Positions 1-8,301 of a stretch of 64,000 nt of DNA are shown here, piece by piece (position 1 is the first letter of the stretch; each line of letters opens with the position of its first letter). The DNA comes from DASSJM01 sp036280655 (lineage in GTDB: Bacteria > Actinomycetota > UBA4738 > HRBIN12). The notes beneath the pieces were generated by a model. It was given only the letters and a program-made list of their open reading frames with translations. It made no database searches and had not been told where the DNA came from. Both the position numbers and the translations under genes were made by a program. The DNA lies in the NCBI GenBank assembly GCA_036280655.1, contig DASUQI010000041.1:124001-188000 (forward strand), given 5' to 3'.

Positions 1-17
1 CTCGGGACCGGGACCAC

Positions 18-53
18 GGAACCCCCTGGGCGGTCCTCAGTCCGGGGGGTTCC
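18..53. terminator. hairpin, possible intrinsic terminator
   Basis: GGAACCCCC (18-26) pairs perfectly with GGGGGTTCC (45-53) around an 18-nt loop. No T-run follows on either strand, so the terminator reading is tentative. It could end a gene lying left of the window. Confidence 0.3.
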
Positions 54-79
54 TCCATTCTCCGGGCTTCTAGGGCCCT

Positions 80-93
80 CGAACGTGTGTTCG
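80..93. promoter_or_regulatory. LexA (SOS) box-like palindrome
   Basis: CGAACGTGTGTTCG is a perfect match to the Gram-positive/actinobacterial LexA consensus CGAAC-RNRY-GTTYG. It is part of a larger perfect inverted repeat (CTCGAAC, GTGT, GTTCGAG, 78-95). No gene inside the window starts close to it, so the target is probably a minus-strand gene beyond position 1. The function is inferred from the motif only. Confidence 0.6.
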
Positions 94-350
94 AGCGGAT
101 ACGCGATTCTGATGCTAGGCCGCGAATACGGCCCGCTGAGAGCCTTCTGGGGGCCACCTGAGAAGGTCGAGCAGCCCGCAGGGCTGCCCAGTCCACCGTC
201 CAGTAGAAGGTCTTGACTCGATCGGGGTGCGTGTCGAGGGGTAGCGGTCGGTGCCATGAACTGGGGAAAGCGACTGCGGGGATGCTGGTTGCCCGAGAGT
301 TTCCAACCGGCCATGTGTCTGTGGTGACTGGACGCTTCTGCCTCATCGAT

Positions 351-1164
351 TCAGCCGAACATGAGGCGAGCGGAAGCGCCCCCGAGTTGTCGACGTAGTA
401 GCCGGGAGGGCCGACCAACCCGTACGCGTCCGCGTACCCGAGGTAGAGACGGGTCGCGCCGTCGGGCACGCGGAAGCGCCGGATCCGCCCCGCGGAGGTC
501 ACTCCGTCCCCGATGAAGAAGACCTGCTGCAGGAGCGGCGCGAATCGCTCGGACTCGTAGCCCCCTTCGAGGTCGAGGCCGAACGGTGGCGGGGACGTAA
601 CCGGCGCGTCGGGCAGGAAGACGCCGGCGAGGTAGCCGATCCGGTCGGGCGACGTGATGCCGGAGACGAGCCCGGCGGGATCGATCGCGCCGCCGAGCCC
701 GGCTGCCGCGCCGCACGCGTCCGTCGTGGCCCCGTCGGCGCGGATCACGACCCGGACCTTCGCGTCGGTGCCGAACGAACACCGGTGGAAGAAGCTGCCC
801 TGGGCGCCGTCCGAGAACCCGGGGTGGCTCGAGAACGAGACGCCGCCCTCGGACGGTCTCGAGGATCATGGTCGTGACGCTCCGCGGGACCGGCACGCAG
901 GCGGGCGACACCCCGCCGCCGCCTCCGGCCGGATCCGGTCGCTCGGCGATGCCGGCGCCGAAGATGTTGGACCTCGCCGAAACGCGGACGTCGATCGTCG
1001 AGCCGCACCGGGCGATCATCCCGAGGAGCATCGGGAAGTCACCGTCCGCCATGGTCGCTCCCGTCGGCTCGGTCGTCGCCCGCGGGGCCTCGGCCGGGGT
1101 GCTCGGGCCCGACGCACGCGGTCATCGCAACCAGGAGCGCGAACGCCGCCACGAGCCGTCTCAC
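351..1164 (-). pseudogene. frameshifted secreted lipoprotein gene
   Basis: The gene begins with a GTG that overlaps the fdhD stop (GTGA). It opens with a lipoprotein signal peptide (RRLVAAFALLVAMTAC). A one-base surplus just after the lipobox Cys codon moves the reading into another frame, where a Pro/Thr-rich linker and a Gly-rich beta domain follow. A second one-base surplus near 845-850 is needed to reach a frame encoding a well-formed domain (about 845-365) ending in GATRLYLGYADAYG and YYVDNSG, like bacterial beta-sandwich lectin or anchor-type domains. That frame has no stop near the expected end. At least two indels, perhaps three, disrupt one ancestral ORF. Function unknown; pseudogene or assembly indels. 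Confidence 0.6.
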
Positions 1165-2000
1165 GGCGCGATGCGTTCGGGGTGGGTGTACACGTTCGCC
1201 CGTCCTTCTCGGACGAAGCCGACGAGCGTCATCGAGAAACGCTCGGCCGCCTCGACCGCGAGCGAGGACGGTGCGCTCACCGCGCTCACGATCGGGATCC
1301 CGGCCACCGCGGCCTTCTGGACGATCTCGAACGACGCGCGGCCGCTCACCTGCAGGACCGTCCCGCTCGCCGGGACCTGGCCAGCCAGGTAACGGTCGCC
1401 GATCACCTTGTCGACCGCGTTGTGCCGCCCCACGTCCTCGCGGACCGTGAGCGCCTCCCCCTCGGGCGAGAACAGACCCGCGGCGTGCAGCCCGCCGGTG
1501 CGCTCGAACACCGACTGCGCCTCCCTCAGCCGGTCCGGCAACGACACGAGGACGTCGAGCCCGACCTCTGGGCCGGGCGCGACCGGCTCGCACCGGACCT
1601 CGACGTCCTCGAGCGCGGCCTTGCCGCAGACGCCACAGGAGGAGTTCGCATAGAAGTTCCGCCGGAGCGCCTCGGCGTCGAACGGCCGGCCCAGCGTGAC
1701 CGAGACGACGTTGTAGCGCTGCTCCTCGCCGGGCAGCGTGTCGCAGTACGCGACCCGCTGCACTTCGCCGGGCGCGATCAGGCCCTCGGTGAACAGGAAC
1801 CCCACCGCGAGCTCGAAGTCGCCGCCGGGCGTGCGCATCGTGACCGCCACCTGCGCCTGCTCCTGGCCGGGACCTTGCACGCGGATCTCGAGCGGCTCCT
1901 CGGTCGCCAGGCTGTCGGTGCGCTCGGCGCGTACGCCGTCGTTCACGGCGAGCACGCGGGCGCGCGTGACGTTGCGCCGGATCGGCTCGGAGACGGCCAT
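1161..2000 (-). CDS. fdhD: formate dehydrogenase accessory sulfurtransferase FdhD
   Basis: The 279-residue protein is a full-length FdhD. FdhD passes sulfur from a cysteine desulfurase to the molybdenum cofactor of formate dehydrogenase. The diagnostic SSCGVCGK (Cys122 and Cys125, the sulfur-carrying pair) and REDVGRHNAVDK (188-198) are present. The ATG at 2000 begins a compact N-terminus; the antisense frame upstream of it is a shadow of fhs. No formate dehydrogenase gene is in the window. The divergent neighbour fhs also uses formate, so the pair suggests local formate metabolism. The downstream broken lipoprotein gene overlaps its stop. Confidence 0.93.
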   Translation of the reverse strand: MAVSEPIRRNVTRARVLAVNDGVRAERTDSLATEEPLEIRVQGPGQEQAQVAVTMRTPGGDFELAVGFLFTEGLIAPGEVQRVAYCDTLPGEEQRYNVVSVTLGRPFDAEALRRNFYANSSCGVCGKAALEDVEVRCEPVAPGPEVGLDVLVSLPDRLREAQSVFERTGGLHAAGLFSPEGEALTVREDVGRHNAVDKVIGDRYLAGQVPASGTVLQVSGRASFEIVQKAAVAGIPIVSAVSAPSSLAVEAAERFSMTLVGFVREGRANVYTHPERIAP

Positions 2001-2099
2001 GCCCCCAGTATCCGACCGAACGCCGGGCAGGTCCACGCGCCGGGCGTCCACCGTGCACGTCGAGCTATCCTTCGCCGACGACCGCGCACGGGAGGTGCC

Positions 2100-3770
2100 G
2101 TGAAGAGCGGACTGGAGATCGCGCAGGAAGCGAACCTTCGACCGATCACCGAGATCGCGCTGGCGGCCGGCATCGCCGACGACGAGCTGGAGCCGTACGG
2201 GCGCTACCGGGCCAAGGTGGAGCTCTCGATCCTCGATCGTCTCGCCGACCGACCCGACGGCAAGCTCGTGATCACGACCGCGATCACGCCGACGAAGGCC
2301 GGCGAGGGCAAGACGACCACGTCGATCTCGCTCACGCAGGGCCTCGGGCGGATCGGGAGGAACGTCGTGCTCTGCCTCCGCGAGCCGTCGATGGGTCCGG
2401 TCTTCGGCATCAAGGGCGGCGGGACCGGCGGCGGCTACGCGCAGATCGTCCCGATGGAGGACATCAACCTCCACTTCAACGGCGACTTCCACGCGGTGAC
2501 GGCCGCGCACAACCTGCTCGCGTCGGCCCTCGACGCGTCGCTGTACTTCGGCAACCCGCTGGGGATCGACGCGGGGACGATCACGTGGCCGCGCACGCTC
2601 GACGTCAACGCCCGCGAGCTCCGCCACACGGTGATCGGCCTGGGCGGAAAGGCCCACGGCGTCCCGCGGGAGAACGGCTTCGTGATCACGGCGGCGTCGG
2701 AAGTGATGGCCGTGCTGGCGCTCGCGAACGACCTCCCCGACCTGCGCGCGCGGCTCGGCCGCATCGTCGTCGCGTCGACGCACGACGGCGAGCCGGTCAC
2801 CGCGGAGCAGCTTGGGGTCGCCGGTGCGATGACGGTCGTCATGAAGGACGCGCTCGAACCCAACCTCGTGCAGACGCTCGAGGGACAGCCGGTGATGGTG
2901 CACGCGGGGCCGTTCGGCAACGTCGCGCACGCGAACAACTCGATCATCGAGGACCGCATCGGGCTGAAGCTCGGCGACTACGTCGTCACCGAGGCCGGGT
3001 TCGCGAGCGACCTCGGCTTCCAGAAGTTCTGCGACATCGTGTGCCGGTTCGGCGGATTCGCGCCGTCGGCCGGCGTGCTCGTGACGACGGCGCGAGCGAC
3101 GAAGTCGCACGGCGGCGTGCCGTTCGACGAGCTCGGGACCGAGGACCTCGAGGCCGTGAAGCGCGGCGTCGAGAACCTCGAGCAGCACATCGCGATCGTG
3201 AAGGCGTACGGGCTGCCGTGTGTCGTCGCGGTCAACAACTTCCCGAGCGACACCGAGGCCGAGGTGGAGCTGATGCGCGAGCTCGCGGTCGGCGCGGGCG
3301 CCGAGACCGTGGTCGTGAACCGCGGGTTCGCCGAGGGCGGCGACGGCGCGGTCGAGCTCGCGGAGGCCGTGGTCAAGGCCTGCGAGCGCCCGAACGATTT
3401 CCACCAGCTCACGCCGGACGGCACCTCGATCCGCGACCAGGTCGACGCGATCGCGACGAAGGTGTACGGGGCGGACGGCGTCGACTTCCAGCCCGCCGCC
3501 GAGAAGGATCTCGCGCGGATGGACCAGCTCGGGTTCGGCACCATGCCGGTTTGCATGGCCAAGACGCACCTGTCGCTCAGCCACGACCCCACGCTGCTGA
3601 ACCGGCCGACCGGGTGGCGCCTCCCGGTCCGCGGCCTCGTGCCGAGCGCGGGGGCGGGCTTCGTCGTCGTGCTGTGCGGCGACATGCAGCGGATGCCTGG
3701 GCTCGGCAGGACCCCGGCGTACAAGAACATCGACGTGGACGAGCAGGGCCGAACCGTCGGGCTGTTCTAG
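2100..3770 (+). CDS. fhs: formate--tetrahydrofolate ligase
   Basis: The 556-residue product matches the usual length of formyl-THF synthetase, which uses ATP to join formate to tetrahydrofolate and feeds the one-carbon pool in the cytoplasm. The nucleotide-binding loop PTKAGEGKTTTS lies at about residues 64-75, and the FGIKGGGTGGGYAQ and family C-terminus (RTPAYKNIDVDEQGRTVGLF) are present. The GTG start is set by GGAGGT at 2091-2096, an unusually short 3-nt spacing. A TATCCT box at 2066-2071 may be its -10. The open frame continues far upstream but that part is Arg-rich antisense of fdhD and not protein-like. Confidence 0.95.
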   Translation: MKSGLEIAQEANLRPITEIALAAGIADDELEPYGRYRAKVELSILDRLADRPDGKLVITTAITPTKAGEGKTTTSISLTQGLGRIGRNVVLCLREPSMGPVFGIKGGGTGGGYAQIVPMEDINLHFNGDFHAVTAAHNLLASALDASLYFGNPLGIDAGTITWPRTLDVNARELRHTVIGLGGKAHGVPRENGFVITAASEVMAVLALANDLPDLRARLGRIVVASTHDGEPVTAEQLGVAGAMTVVMKDALEPNLVQTLEGQPVMVHAGPFGNVAHANNSIIEDRIGLKLGDYVVTEAGFASDLGFQKFCDIVCRFGGFAPSAGVLVTTARATKSHGGVPFDELGTEDLEAVKRGVENLEQHIAIVKAYGLPCVVAVNNFPSDTEAEVELMRELAVGAGAETVVVNRGFAEGGDGAVELAEAVVKACERPNDFHQLTPDGTSIRDQVDAIATKVYGADGVDFQPAAEKDLARMDQLGFGTMPVCMAKTHLSLSHDPTLLNRPTGWRLPVRGLVPSAGAGFVVVLCGDMQRMPGLGRTPAYKNIDVDEQGRTVGLF

Positions 3771-3776
3771 CTCGGG

Positions 3777-4251
3777 TCAGGCGCCCGGCTTGAACACCAT
3801 GTCCGCGACGACCAAGAGCAGGACGACGAGGTCGATCCGCGAGGTCACGAGGATGCGCCTGAACGCCGCCCGACCTCGGAGTCGGAAGGGTCCCGCTCCC
3901 CGAGGGCCTTGCCGAGTCGCTCGGCCTCGGGCCCAGGAAGCCTGCCCCGGTCACGATCGTGATCGCGATCCCGACGAGCCCGAGCACGATCCACGTGTCG
4001 GTGAAGTTCCATTCGCTCACCGCGACGAGCCAGACGCCGAAGACGAGCGCGGCGATGGCCACGGGGGCGATCAGGCGCTTGCCCAGGTCCCCGATGGCCG
4101 TCGCGGTGGTCGCCAGGCGAGCGGGATCGCCTTCCCTCAACGCCCTGGTCCCCAGCGCCTGCGCATAGATCCCGCCGCCGACCCAGGCGATCACCGCCAG
4201 CACGTGCAGGAACTTCAGCGTGTCGTAGTAGCCCCGCGAGATGCCCAGCAT
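3777..4251 (-). pseudogene. DUF2269-like membrane protein, two frameshifts
   Basis: The start reads MLGISRGYYDTLKFLHVLAV and continues as a 4-TM protein resembling the intact DUF2269 protein at 30948-31436. After GAGFLGP, near 3927, one base is missing and the sense continues in a second frame (EAERLGKALGERDPSDSEVG). Near 3862 a second missing base moves it to a third frame with the last TM segment (LVVLLLVVADMVFKPGA) and a stop at 3777. With both bases restored the product is about 158 residues. It is the last gene of the operon that begins at 4846. Loss of function or sequencing indels are both possible. Confidence 0.65.
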
Positions 4252-4266
4252 GGCTCCTTCTTCTCG

Positions 4267-4656
4267 CTAGACGATCGCGATCGCTTCGATCTCGACGAGC
4301 TGACCGCGGTAGCCGAGGGTCGGCACGCCGACCAGGGTGCTCGGCGCTCGGCCGATCGGGGACGAACGGACGACCTGCCACACGTCGGTCTGGGTCTGGT
4401 AGCTCGCGCCCGCGACGTAGACCGTGGTCTTCGCGACGTCGGCCGCCTGCGCCCGCCCCTCCTCGAGCGCGACGAGCAGGTTCTCGATCACCTTCTCGGC
4501 CTGGGTCACCGCATCGTCCTTGCCGACGAGGTTGCCCTCGCCGTCGAGCGGGACCGCGCCGGCGGTGAAGATCAGCGTCCCGCTCGTCGCGATCGCGACG
4601 TGCGAGTACCCGGGCGGCGGGGCGAGCGTGGGGGCGTTCCGAAGGTCGACGCTCAC
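4267..4656 (-). CDS. RidA/YjgF/YER057c family protein
   Basis: The 129-residue protein has the YjgF/RidA fold signature: a VPLDGEGNLVG strand, the QAEKVIENLLVALEEG helix and a C-terminal VEIEAIAIV strand. Classical RidA hydrolyses reactive enamine/imine intermediates made by PLP enzymes. The position that normally carries the catalytic Arg (PARS in E. coli RidA) seems to read APST here, so classical imine deaminase activity is doubtful and this may be another Rid subfamily. The GTG start lies one base after the stop of the zinc-ribbon gene upstream, indicating translational coupling. Confidence 0.85.
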   Translation of the reverse strand: MSVDLRNAPTLAPPPGYSHVAIATSGTLIFTAGAVPLDGEGNLVGKDDAVTQAEKVIENLLVALEEGRAQAADVAKTTVYVAGASYQTQTDVWQVVRSSPIGRAPSTLVGVPTLGYRGQLVEIEAIAIV

Positions 4657-4657
4657 G

Positions 4658-4846
4658 TCAGCCGGCCAGGTAGTCGGGGCCCTCGATCCGGACCCATTCG
4701 GCCCGGGTGACGGCCTCGTTGCGGTCGAAGTCGAAGATCCCGACGTCGGGGGCGGCCTCCCACGTCGAGCCGCAGCCCGGGCAGATCCAGAGGGTCTGGG
4801 CCTCGGGCGCGGAACCCTTCGGGGGCGCGCAGGTGTGGACCGGCAT
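4658..4846 (-). CDS. small zinc-ribbon-like protein
   Basis: I do not recognise this 62-residue protein. It carries HTC near residue 6 and CPGCGST at about 22-28, a pattern that could bind zinc. The ATG at 4846 follows AGGAGG at good spacing; a longer in-frame start at 4867 would begin inside the palindromic operator and lacks a Shine-Dalgarno. It is the first gene of a minus-strand operon with ridA and the DUF2269-like gene, controlled by the promoter at 4885-4912. Confidence 0.7.
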   Translation of the reverse strand: MPVHTCAPPKGSAPEAQTLWICPGCGSTWEAAPDVGIFDFDRNEAVTRAEWVRIEGPDYLAG

Positions 4847-4861
4847 CGTCGTCCTCCTCGG

Positions 4862-4893
4862 AATCACACGGATGTGATTACGGGAGTGTAATC
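4862..4893. promoter_or_regulatory. two overlapping palindromes, likely repressor operator
   Basis: AATCACA-CGGA-TGTGATT (4862-4879) is a perfect 7-bp dyad. It overlaps a second perfect dyad, GATTAC-GGGAGT-GTAATC (4876-4893). The half-sites are variants of one GTGTAATC-like motif. The second dyad covers the -10 box (4885-4890) of the minus-strand operon and the first covers the expected transcription start. This suggests a dimeric repressor bound at two sites. No regulator gene is adjacent. Confidence 0.65.
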
Positions 4894-4912
4894 AGCGCTG
4901 GCTCCGGGTCAA
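4885..4912 (-). promoter_or_regulatory. promoter of the 4846-3777 operon
   Basis: Read on the minus strand, TTGACC (4907-4912), a 16-bp spacer and TACACT (4885-4890) form a sigma70/SigA-type promoter. Transcription would start near 4878, inside the palindromes. Confidence 0.6.
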
Positions 4913-4922
4913 CCCACGCGCC

Positions 4923-4928
4923 TAGGCT
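4923..4928 (+). promoter_or_regulatory. -10 box, leaderless start
   Basis: TAGGCT is followed by 7 bases and the ATG at 4936. No ribosome binding site is present, so the mRNA probably begins at or next to the start codon. Confidence 0.5.
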
Positions 4929-4935
4929 CCTGCCT

Positions 4936-6228
4936 ATGGCCCGGTGGCCGGAGGTGACCGAACGCACCGGGGAGCCTCCCCCAGTCGAACGAGTGCCGCC
5001 TGAGGAGGACCTCGTCCTCGCGCGAGGGCCTGAGCTGGTGACGTGGGGAACCGTCGACGGGATCCCGTGGCAGATCGAGGCGATCGTCACGGCTCCGGGG
5101 CCCGAGGCCAGGTGGTGGGAGCACGGCCCCGTCGGTCCCGAGCTCGAGTTCTGGCTCGGGGCACAGGCTGCGTTCGGAGGGATGAGCGGGTTCGGGACCC
5201 GGCTCAACGAGGGGACCCACTTGTCCGCGTCGATCGATTTCTTCGGCTCGCACCCGGGGATCGTCTCCTGGGTCGGCGTCGTCTCGGACGCGGTCGACCG
5301 GCTCGAGGTCCGGCTCGACGACGGCGACGTTCGCGAGAGCGAACTGCACGATGGCCCCACCGGCTTCCCCCGCCTGTTCTGGTTCTTCCCGCCGCGAGGG
5401 GCGGAGGGGCGGATCGTTGCGCTCGCGTCGGATGGGTCCGCGCTGCAGACGGAGCACCTCGTCGATGTCCCGCACCATCCCGCGTCGAACTCGGGAACGA
5501 GCGTGAACGGGTTCGGCGTCCGGACCGACCGGCCACCGCCCGGCTGGCCCGACGACCCAACCGAGTACGGCCCCGGCGAGGGGCCGAGACACGAGGAGGA
5601 CTTCCACCTCCACGAGGTGGCATTCGCCCTGTACGTCGTTCCGCCCGATCGGTGGCAGGGATTCGCGGGCCTCTCCGGCAGCGGCGGATCGGAACGCAGG
5701 ATCGACCACGTCGAGTTCGGCTACTTCGACGAGCCGGGAGGATCCGAGCGGGGGTTCGAGGTGATGTCGGCCAGCCCCGGCCGGCAACGACACCACGGAT
5801 GGCCGGAGCCGGCACTCGAAGACGTGGGCGTCTGGACGGAGGGTCGGTACCCGGAAGACGACGTCTACAACTTCGCCGGATGGTTCCTCGGGGCGAAGGA
5901 ACTCGATGTCTTCCAGGACGAGCACGGCTTCCATGACTTCGGTCCCAGTCGAATCGAGTCCATCACGGAGGCGGTGGTTGGCAGCGATCGTGTGGAGCTC
6001 GCTCGGCGCGAGTACCGCCAACTCCCGGCGTTCCGTTCGATCCACCTCGACCTGCCAGCGAGCCGGGTCGTTCTGTTCGGATGGAACCTGAGCTTCCACG
6101 AGTTGACGCACTACGCGGAGCTCCTTGAGCCTCTCGAGCTGGACTCCCCGCTGCTCGAGGCGATGAAGGCCGCCCAGGCGGCGAGCGATCGCCGGTTCGA
6201 CGAGCTCCACGGCCACCGACACGACTGA
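4936..6228 (+). CDS. uncharacterised 430-residue protein
   Basis: I do not recognise this protein. It is soluble and acidic, has no signal peptide or membrane segment, and is rich in aromatic residues and short beta-like stretches. Notable parts are a DFFGSHPGIVSWVGVVSDAVDRLEVRLDDG region near residues 100-130, resembling a lipase- or carbohydrate-binding-like beta module, and a charged alpha-helical C-terminus ending HGHRHD. The start has a leaderless -10 at 4923. It diverges from the zinc-ribbon/ridA operon, from which it is separated by 89 bases. Coding bias is strong throughout, so the gene is real. Confidence 0.75.
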   Translation: MARWPEVTERTGEPPPVERVPPEEDLVLARGPELVTWGTVDGIPWQIEAIVTAPGPEARWWEHGPVGPELEFWLGAQAAFGGMSGFGTRLNEGTHLSASIDFFGSHPGIVSWVGVVSDAVDRLEVRLDDGDVRESELHDGPTGFPRLFWFFPPRGAEGRIVALASDGSALQTEHLVDVPHHPASNSGTSVNGFGVRTDRPPPGWPDDPTEYGPGEGPRHEEDFHLHEVAFALYVVPPDRWQGFAGLSGSGGSERRIDHVEFGYFDEPGGSERGFEVMSASPGRQRHHGWPEPALEDVGVWTEGRYPEDDVYNFAGWFLGAKELDVFQDEHGFHDFGPSRIESITEAVVGSDRVELARREYRQLPAFRSIHLDLPASRVVLFGWNLSFHELTHYAELLEPLELDSPLLEAMKAAQAASDRRFDELHGHRHD

Positions 6229-6306
6229 GCCGGGTTCGGGTTCTCCTCCCGCGTTCTGGGTGGCAGCACCCTTCAGCCGGGCACCCGGCGAGCGCAGGCT
6301 CGACCC

Positions 6307-7107
6307 ATGAGCGCCGCAACCCACACGCTCGACCGGTCCCCCGCCTGGGTCGTGCAGCCGGGGGCGCTCCGCCGGTTCGCCGCCGTGTTCGTGGCCGGCG
6401 GGTTCGCCGGGATGATCGCCGGCGGCCTGGGCAGCAGGCTCGCGATGCGGATCGCCGCGCTCGCAGCCCCGGAGGCGATCCAGGGCTTCCCGACCGAGGC
6501 GGGCGCGAGGATCGGCGAGATCACGCTCGAGGGGACCCTGTTCCTGATCCTGTTCGCCGGGATCGGCTCGGCGGTGATCGGGGCGGCCTTCTACCTGCTC
6601 GTCCGGTCGTGGCTCCCCCGCCGCCGGTGGCTCCGTGCGATCGCGTTCGGGGGGCTCGAGCTGGTGGTGTTCGGCACCAGGGTGCTCGACGCGGGGAACG
6701 CCGACTTCACGATCCTCGGCCACCCGCTGCTGAACGTCGCGGTCTTCTCGTCGCTCTTCGTCCTGCACGGCGCGCTGCTGGTCCTGCTCGTCGAGCCGAG
6801 CGGCCGGCTCGTGGCCGCTGTGGCCGGCGACGCCCGTTGGCGCGGCGTCGTGGTGAACGTCGCCGCGGTCGGGGCCGCGCTGGTCACGGCCACTGCGATC
6901 GTCGGGCTCGGAGTGCTGGTCGGATGGCTGAGCCCGCTGGTCGTCGCGCTCGCCGTCGGAGCGGTCGGCCTCGCCGTGGTCGACCCCGGACGGGCCCGGC
7001 CGCTCACGCGGCCGCTCCTCACCCTGGTGGGCGGCGTCGCGCTCGCCCTGCTTGCGGCCGGCGGAACCGTGCAGCTGTTCGACGAGCTGAGGACGATCCT
7101 CGGCTGA
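6307..7107 (+). CDS. polytopic membrane protein, unknown function
   Basis: The 266-residue protein has about seven or eight hydrophobic segments, beginning near residue 25 (FAAVFVAGGFAGMIAGG) and including 80-105, 145-165, 180-230 and 240-258. It resembles generic actinobacterial integral membrane proteins and I cannot assign a function. The first transmembrane segment follows a short cytoplasmic N-terminus without a cleavable signal. It stands alone between the unknown gene before it and the convergent aminomethyltransferase. Confidence 0.75.
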   Translation: MSAATHTLDRSPAWVVQPGALRRFAAVFVAGGFAGMIAGGLGSRLAMRIAALAAPEAIQGFPTEAGARIGEITLEGTLFLILFAGIGSAVIGAAFYLLVRSWLPRRRWLRAIAFGGLELVVFGTRVLDAGNADFTILGHPLLNVAVFSSLFVLHGALLVLLVEPSGRLVAAVAGDARWRGVVVNVAAVGAALVTATAIVGLGVLVGWLSPLVVALAVGAVGLAVVDPGRARPLTRPLLTLVGGVALALLAAGGTVQLFDELRTILG

Positions 7108-7116
7108 TCCCGTCGG

Positions 7117-8226
7117 CTACGAGCGGGGCCGGTCCTTGTTCGTGTCGTAGATCGGGAGCACGTCGACGGTCGCGGTGACGGTCCCGTCGCCGACCGCCAC
7201 GTCCAAGATGTTCCCCACGTTCGCCTGTGCGGTCGGCACGATCGCGAGCCCGATCTTGCCGAACCTCGGGCTGTCGGTCGGGCTCGTGAGCACGCCGACC
7301 TCCCCGCCGTCCTTGGTGACCGCCGCCCCGTACTCGGGGACCGCGTCGGCCTCGTAGCGCAGCGTGACGAAGCGGTTCGGCGGGTCCGCCGCGAGGGCGC
7401 GGAGCTTCTCCTCCCCCGCGAACCCGAGGCCCTTGTCGACCTTCACGAACCGGTCCAGGTTGAAGTCGAGCGGCGAGCGTTGGTGCGGCTCGTAGTCGTA
7501 ATCGGTGACGATCAGTCCGGCCTCGACCCGCGCGATCTCGATCGCCTCGGCGCCGAACGGTGTCACGCCCGCGCCGACGATCGCGTTCCACAGGGTCTCG
7601 GCGTCGGCGGGGTCGAGCAGGAACAGTTCGTACCCGAGCTCCCCGCCGAACCCCGTCCGCGACAGGTGGACGTCCACCCCGGCGACCTGCACGTGCCGAG
7701 GGATGAACCGGAAGTACTTCAGCGACCCGACGTCCTCGTCGGTGAGCTTCTGGACCACCTCGCGCGAACGCGGACCGATCACGCCGAGGTGAGGCATCGA
7801 CGGCGCGATCCACTCGAAGGTCACGTCGAGGCCCTGCAGCAGCTCCCCGAAGTACTCGTCGTGGTCCTTCCCGTTCGTCATCACCCAGCAGTGGTCCTCC
7901 CACGCCGTGTTGAACACGGTCCCGTCGTCGACCATGAGCCCGTCGGCGTCGAGGAACGCGCCGTACCGCGCCTGCCCGACCTCGAGACCCAGCACGTCGT
8001 TGCTGAACACCCGCTGGGCGCCCTTCAGCGCGTCGGGACCGCGGAAGTCCCACTTGTTGAGCGGCGAGACGTCCCACACCGCGACGTCGTCGCGGATCGC
8101 CGCGTACTCCTTCGCGACGTCGCCGAACCCCTCGAGCCACATCCACCCGCCGTCCTCGACGTGCGAGCCGCCCTGGGCGGCAATGATCTCGTGGAACGCG
8201 GTCTTGATCGGTTCGTTCTCACTCAT
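7117..8226 (-). CDS. GcvT-like aminomethyltransferase family protein
   Basis: This 369-residue protein belongs to the folate-binding GcvT/aminomethyltransferase family. Members move one-carbon units from an aminomethyl group to tetrahydrofolate. Visible hallmarks are the N-terminal VAVWDVSPLNKWDFRGPDA region, the mid-section HLSRTGFGGELGYELFLLDP (the FTGExGYE motif) and the C-terminal barrel (PRFGKIGLAIV). The ATG at 8226 is chosen because GGAGG sits 6 bases upstream. A second, more canonical gcvT lies at 55708, so this copy may act on another substrate such as a methylated amine or glycine derivative. Lone gene, convergent with the membrane protein. Confidence 0.8.
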   Translation of the reverse strand: MSENEPIKTAFHEIIAAQGGSHVEDGGWMWLEGFGDVAKEYAAIRDDVAVWDVSPLNKWDFRGPDALKGAQRVFSNDVLGLEVGQARYGAFLDADGLMVDDGTVFNTAWEDHCWVMTNGKDHDEYFGELLQGLDVTFEWIAPSMPHLGVIGPRSREVVQKLTDEDVGSLKYFRFIPRHVQVAGVDVHLSRTGFGGELGYELFLLDPADAETLWNAIVGAGVTPFGAEAIEIARVEAGLIVTDYDYEPHQRSPLDFNLDRFVKVDKGLGFAGEEKLRALAADPPNRFVTLRYEADAVPEYGAAVTKDGGEVGVLTSPTDSPRFGKIGLAIVPTAQANVGNILDVAVGDGTVTATVDVLPIYDTNKDRPRS

Positions 8227-8301
8227 GCGGGCCTCCGGAGGGGTCGACGGAGGCCGCATCCTCCCACGGGTTTGACTCGCCGTTCAAGTTCGGGGTCGGG
8301 C

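Larger units (their letters stand above)
1..350. other. gene-poor left edge with two palindromes
   Basis: I see no convincing gene of its own in this stretch. It holds a hairpin at 18-53 and an SOS-box-like palindrome at 80-93, both listed separately. A 61-residue plus-strand reading frame at 213-398 has no recognisable domain and no ribosome binding site, so I do not call it. The reading frame of the broken minus-strand gene at 351-1164 stays open through this region to position 1, but its composition stops looking like protein after about 360. A gene controlled by the SOS-like box may lie just beyond the left edge. Confidence 0.5.

Noticed and set aside
213..398. 61-residue plus-strand ORF near the SOS box
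   Set aside because: No domain, no ribosome binding site, and it runs into the antisense of a recognisable (though broken) lipoprotein gene.
654..2099. Long plus-strand frame upstream of the fhs start
   Set aside because: Arg-rich antisense shadow of fdhD and the broken lipoprotein gene. Protein-like composition begins only at the GTG at 2100 after GGAGGT.
3777..4251. Programmed frameshifting in the DUF2269-like gene
   Set aside because: Two separate shifts are needed and no slippery sequence or stimulatory structure is evident; decay or sequence error is simpler.
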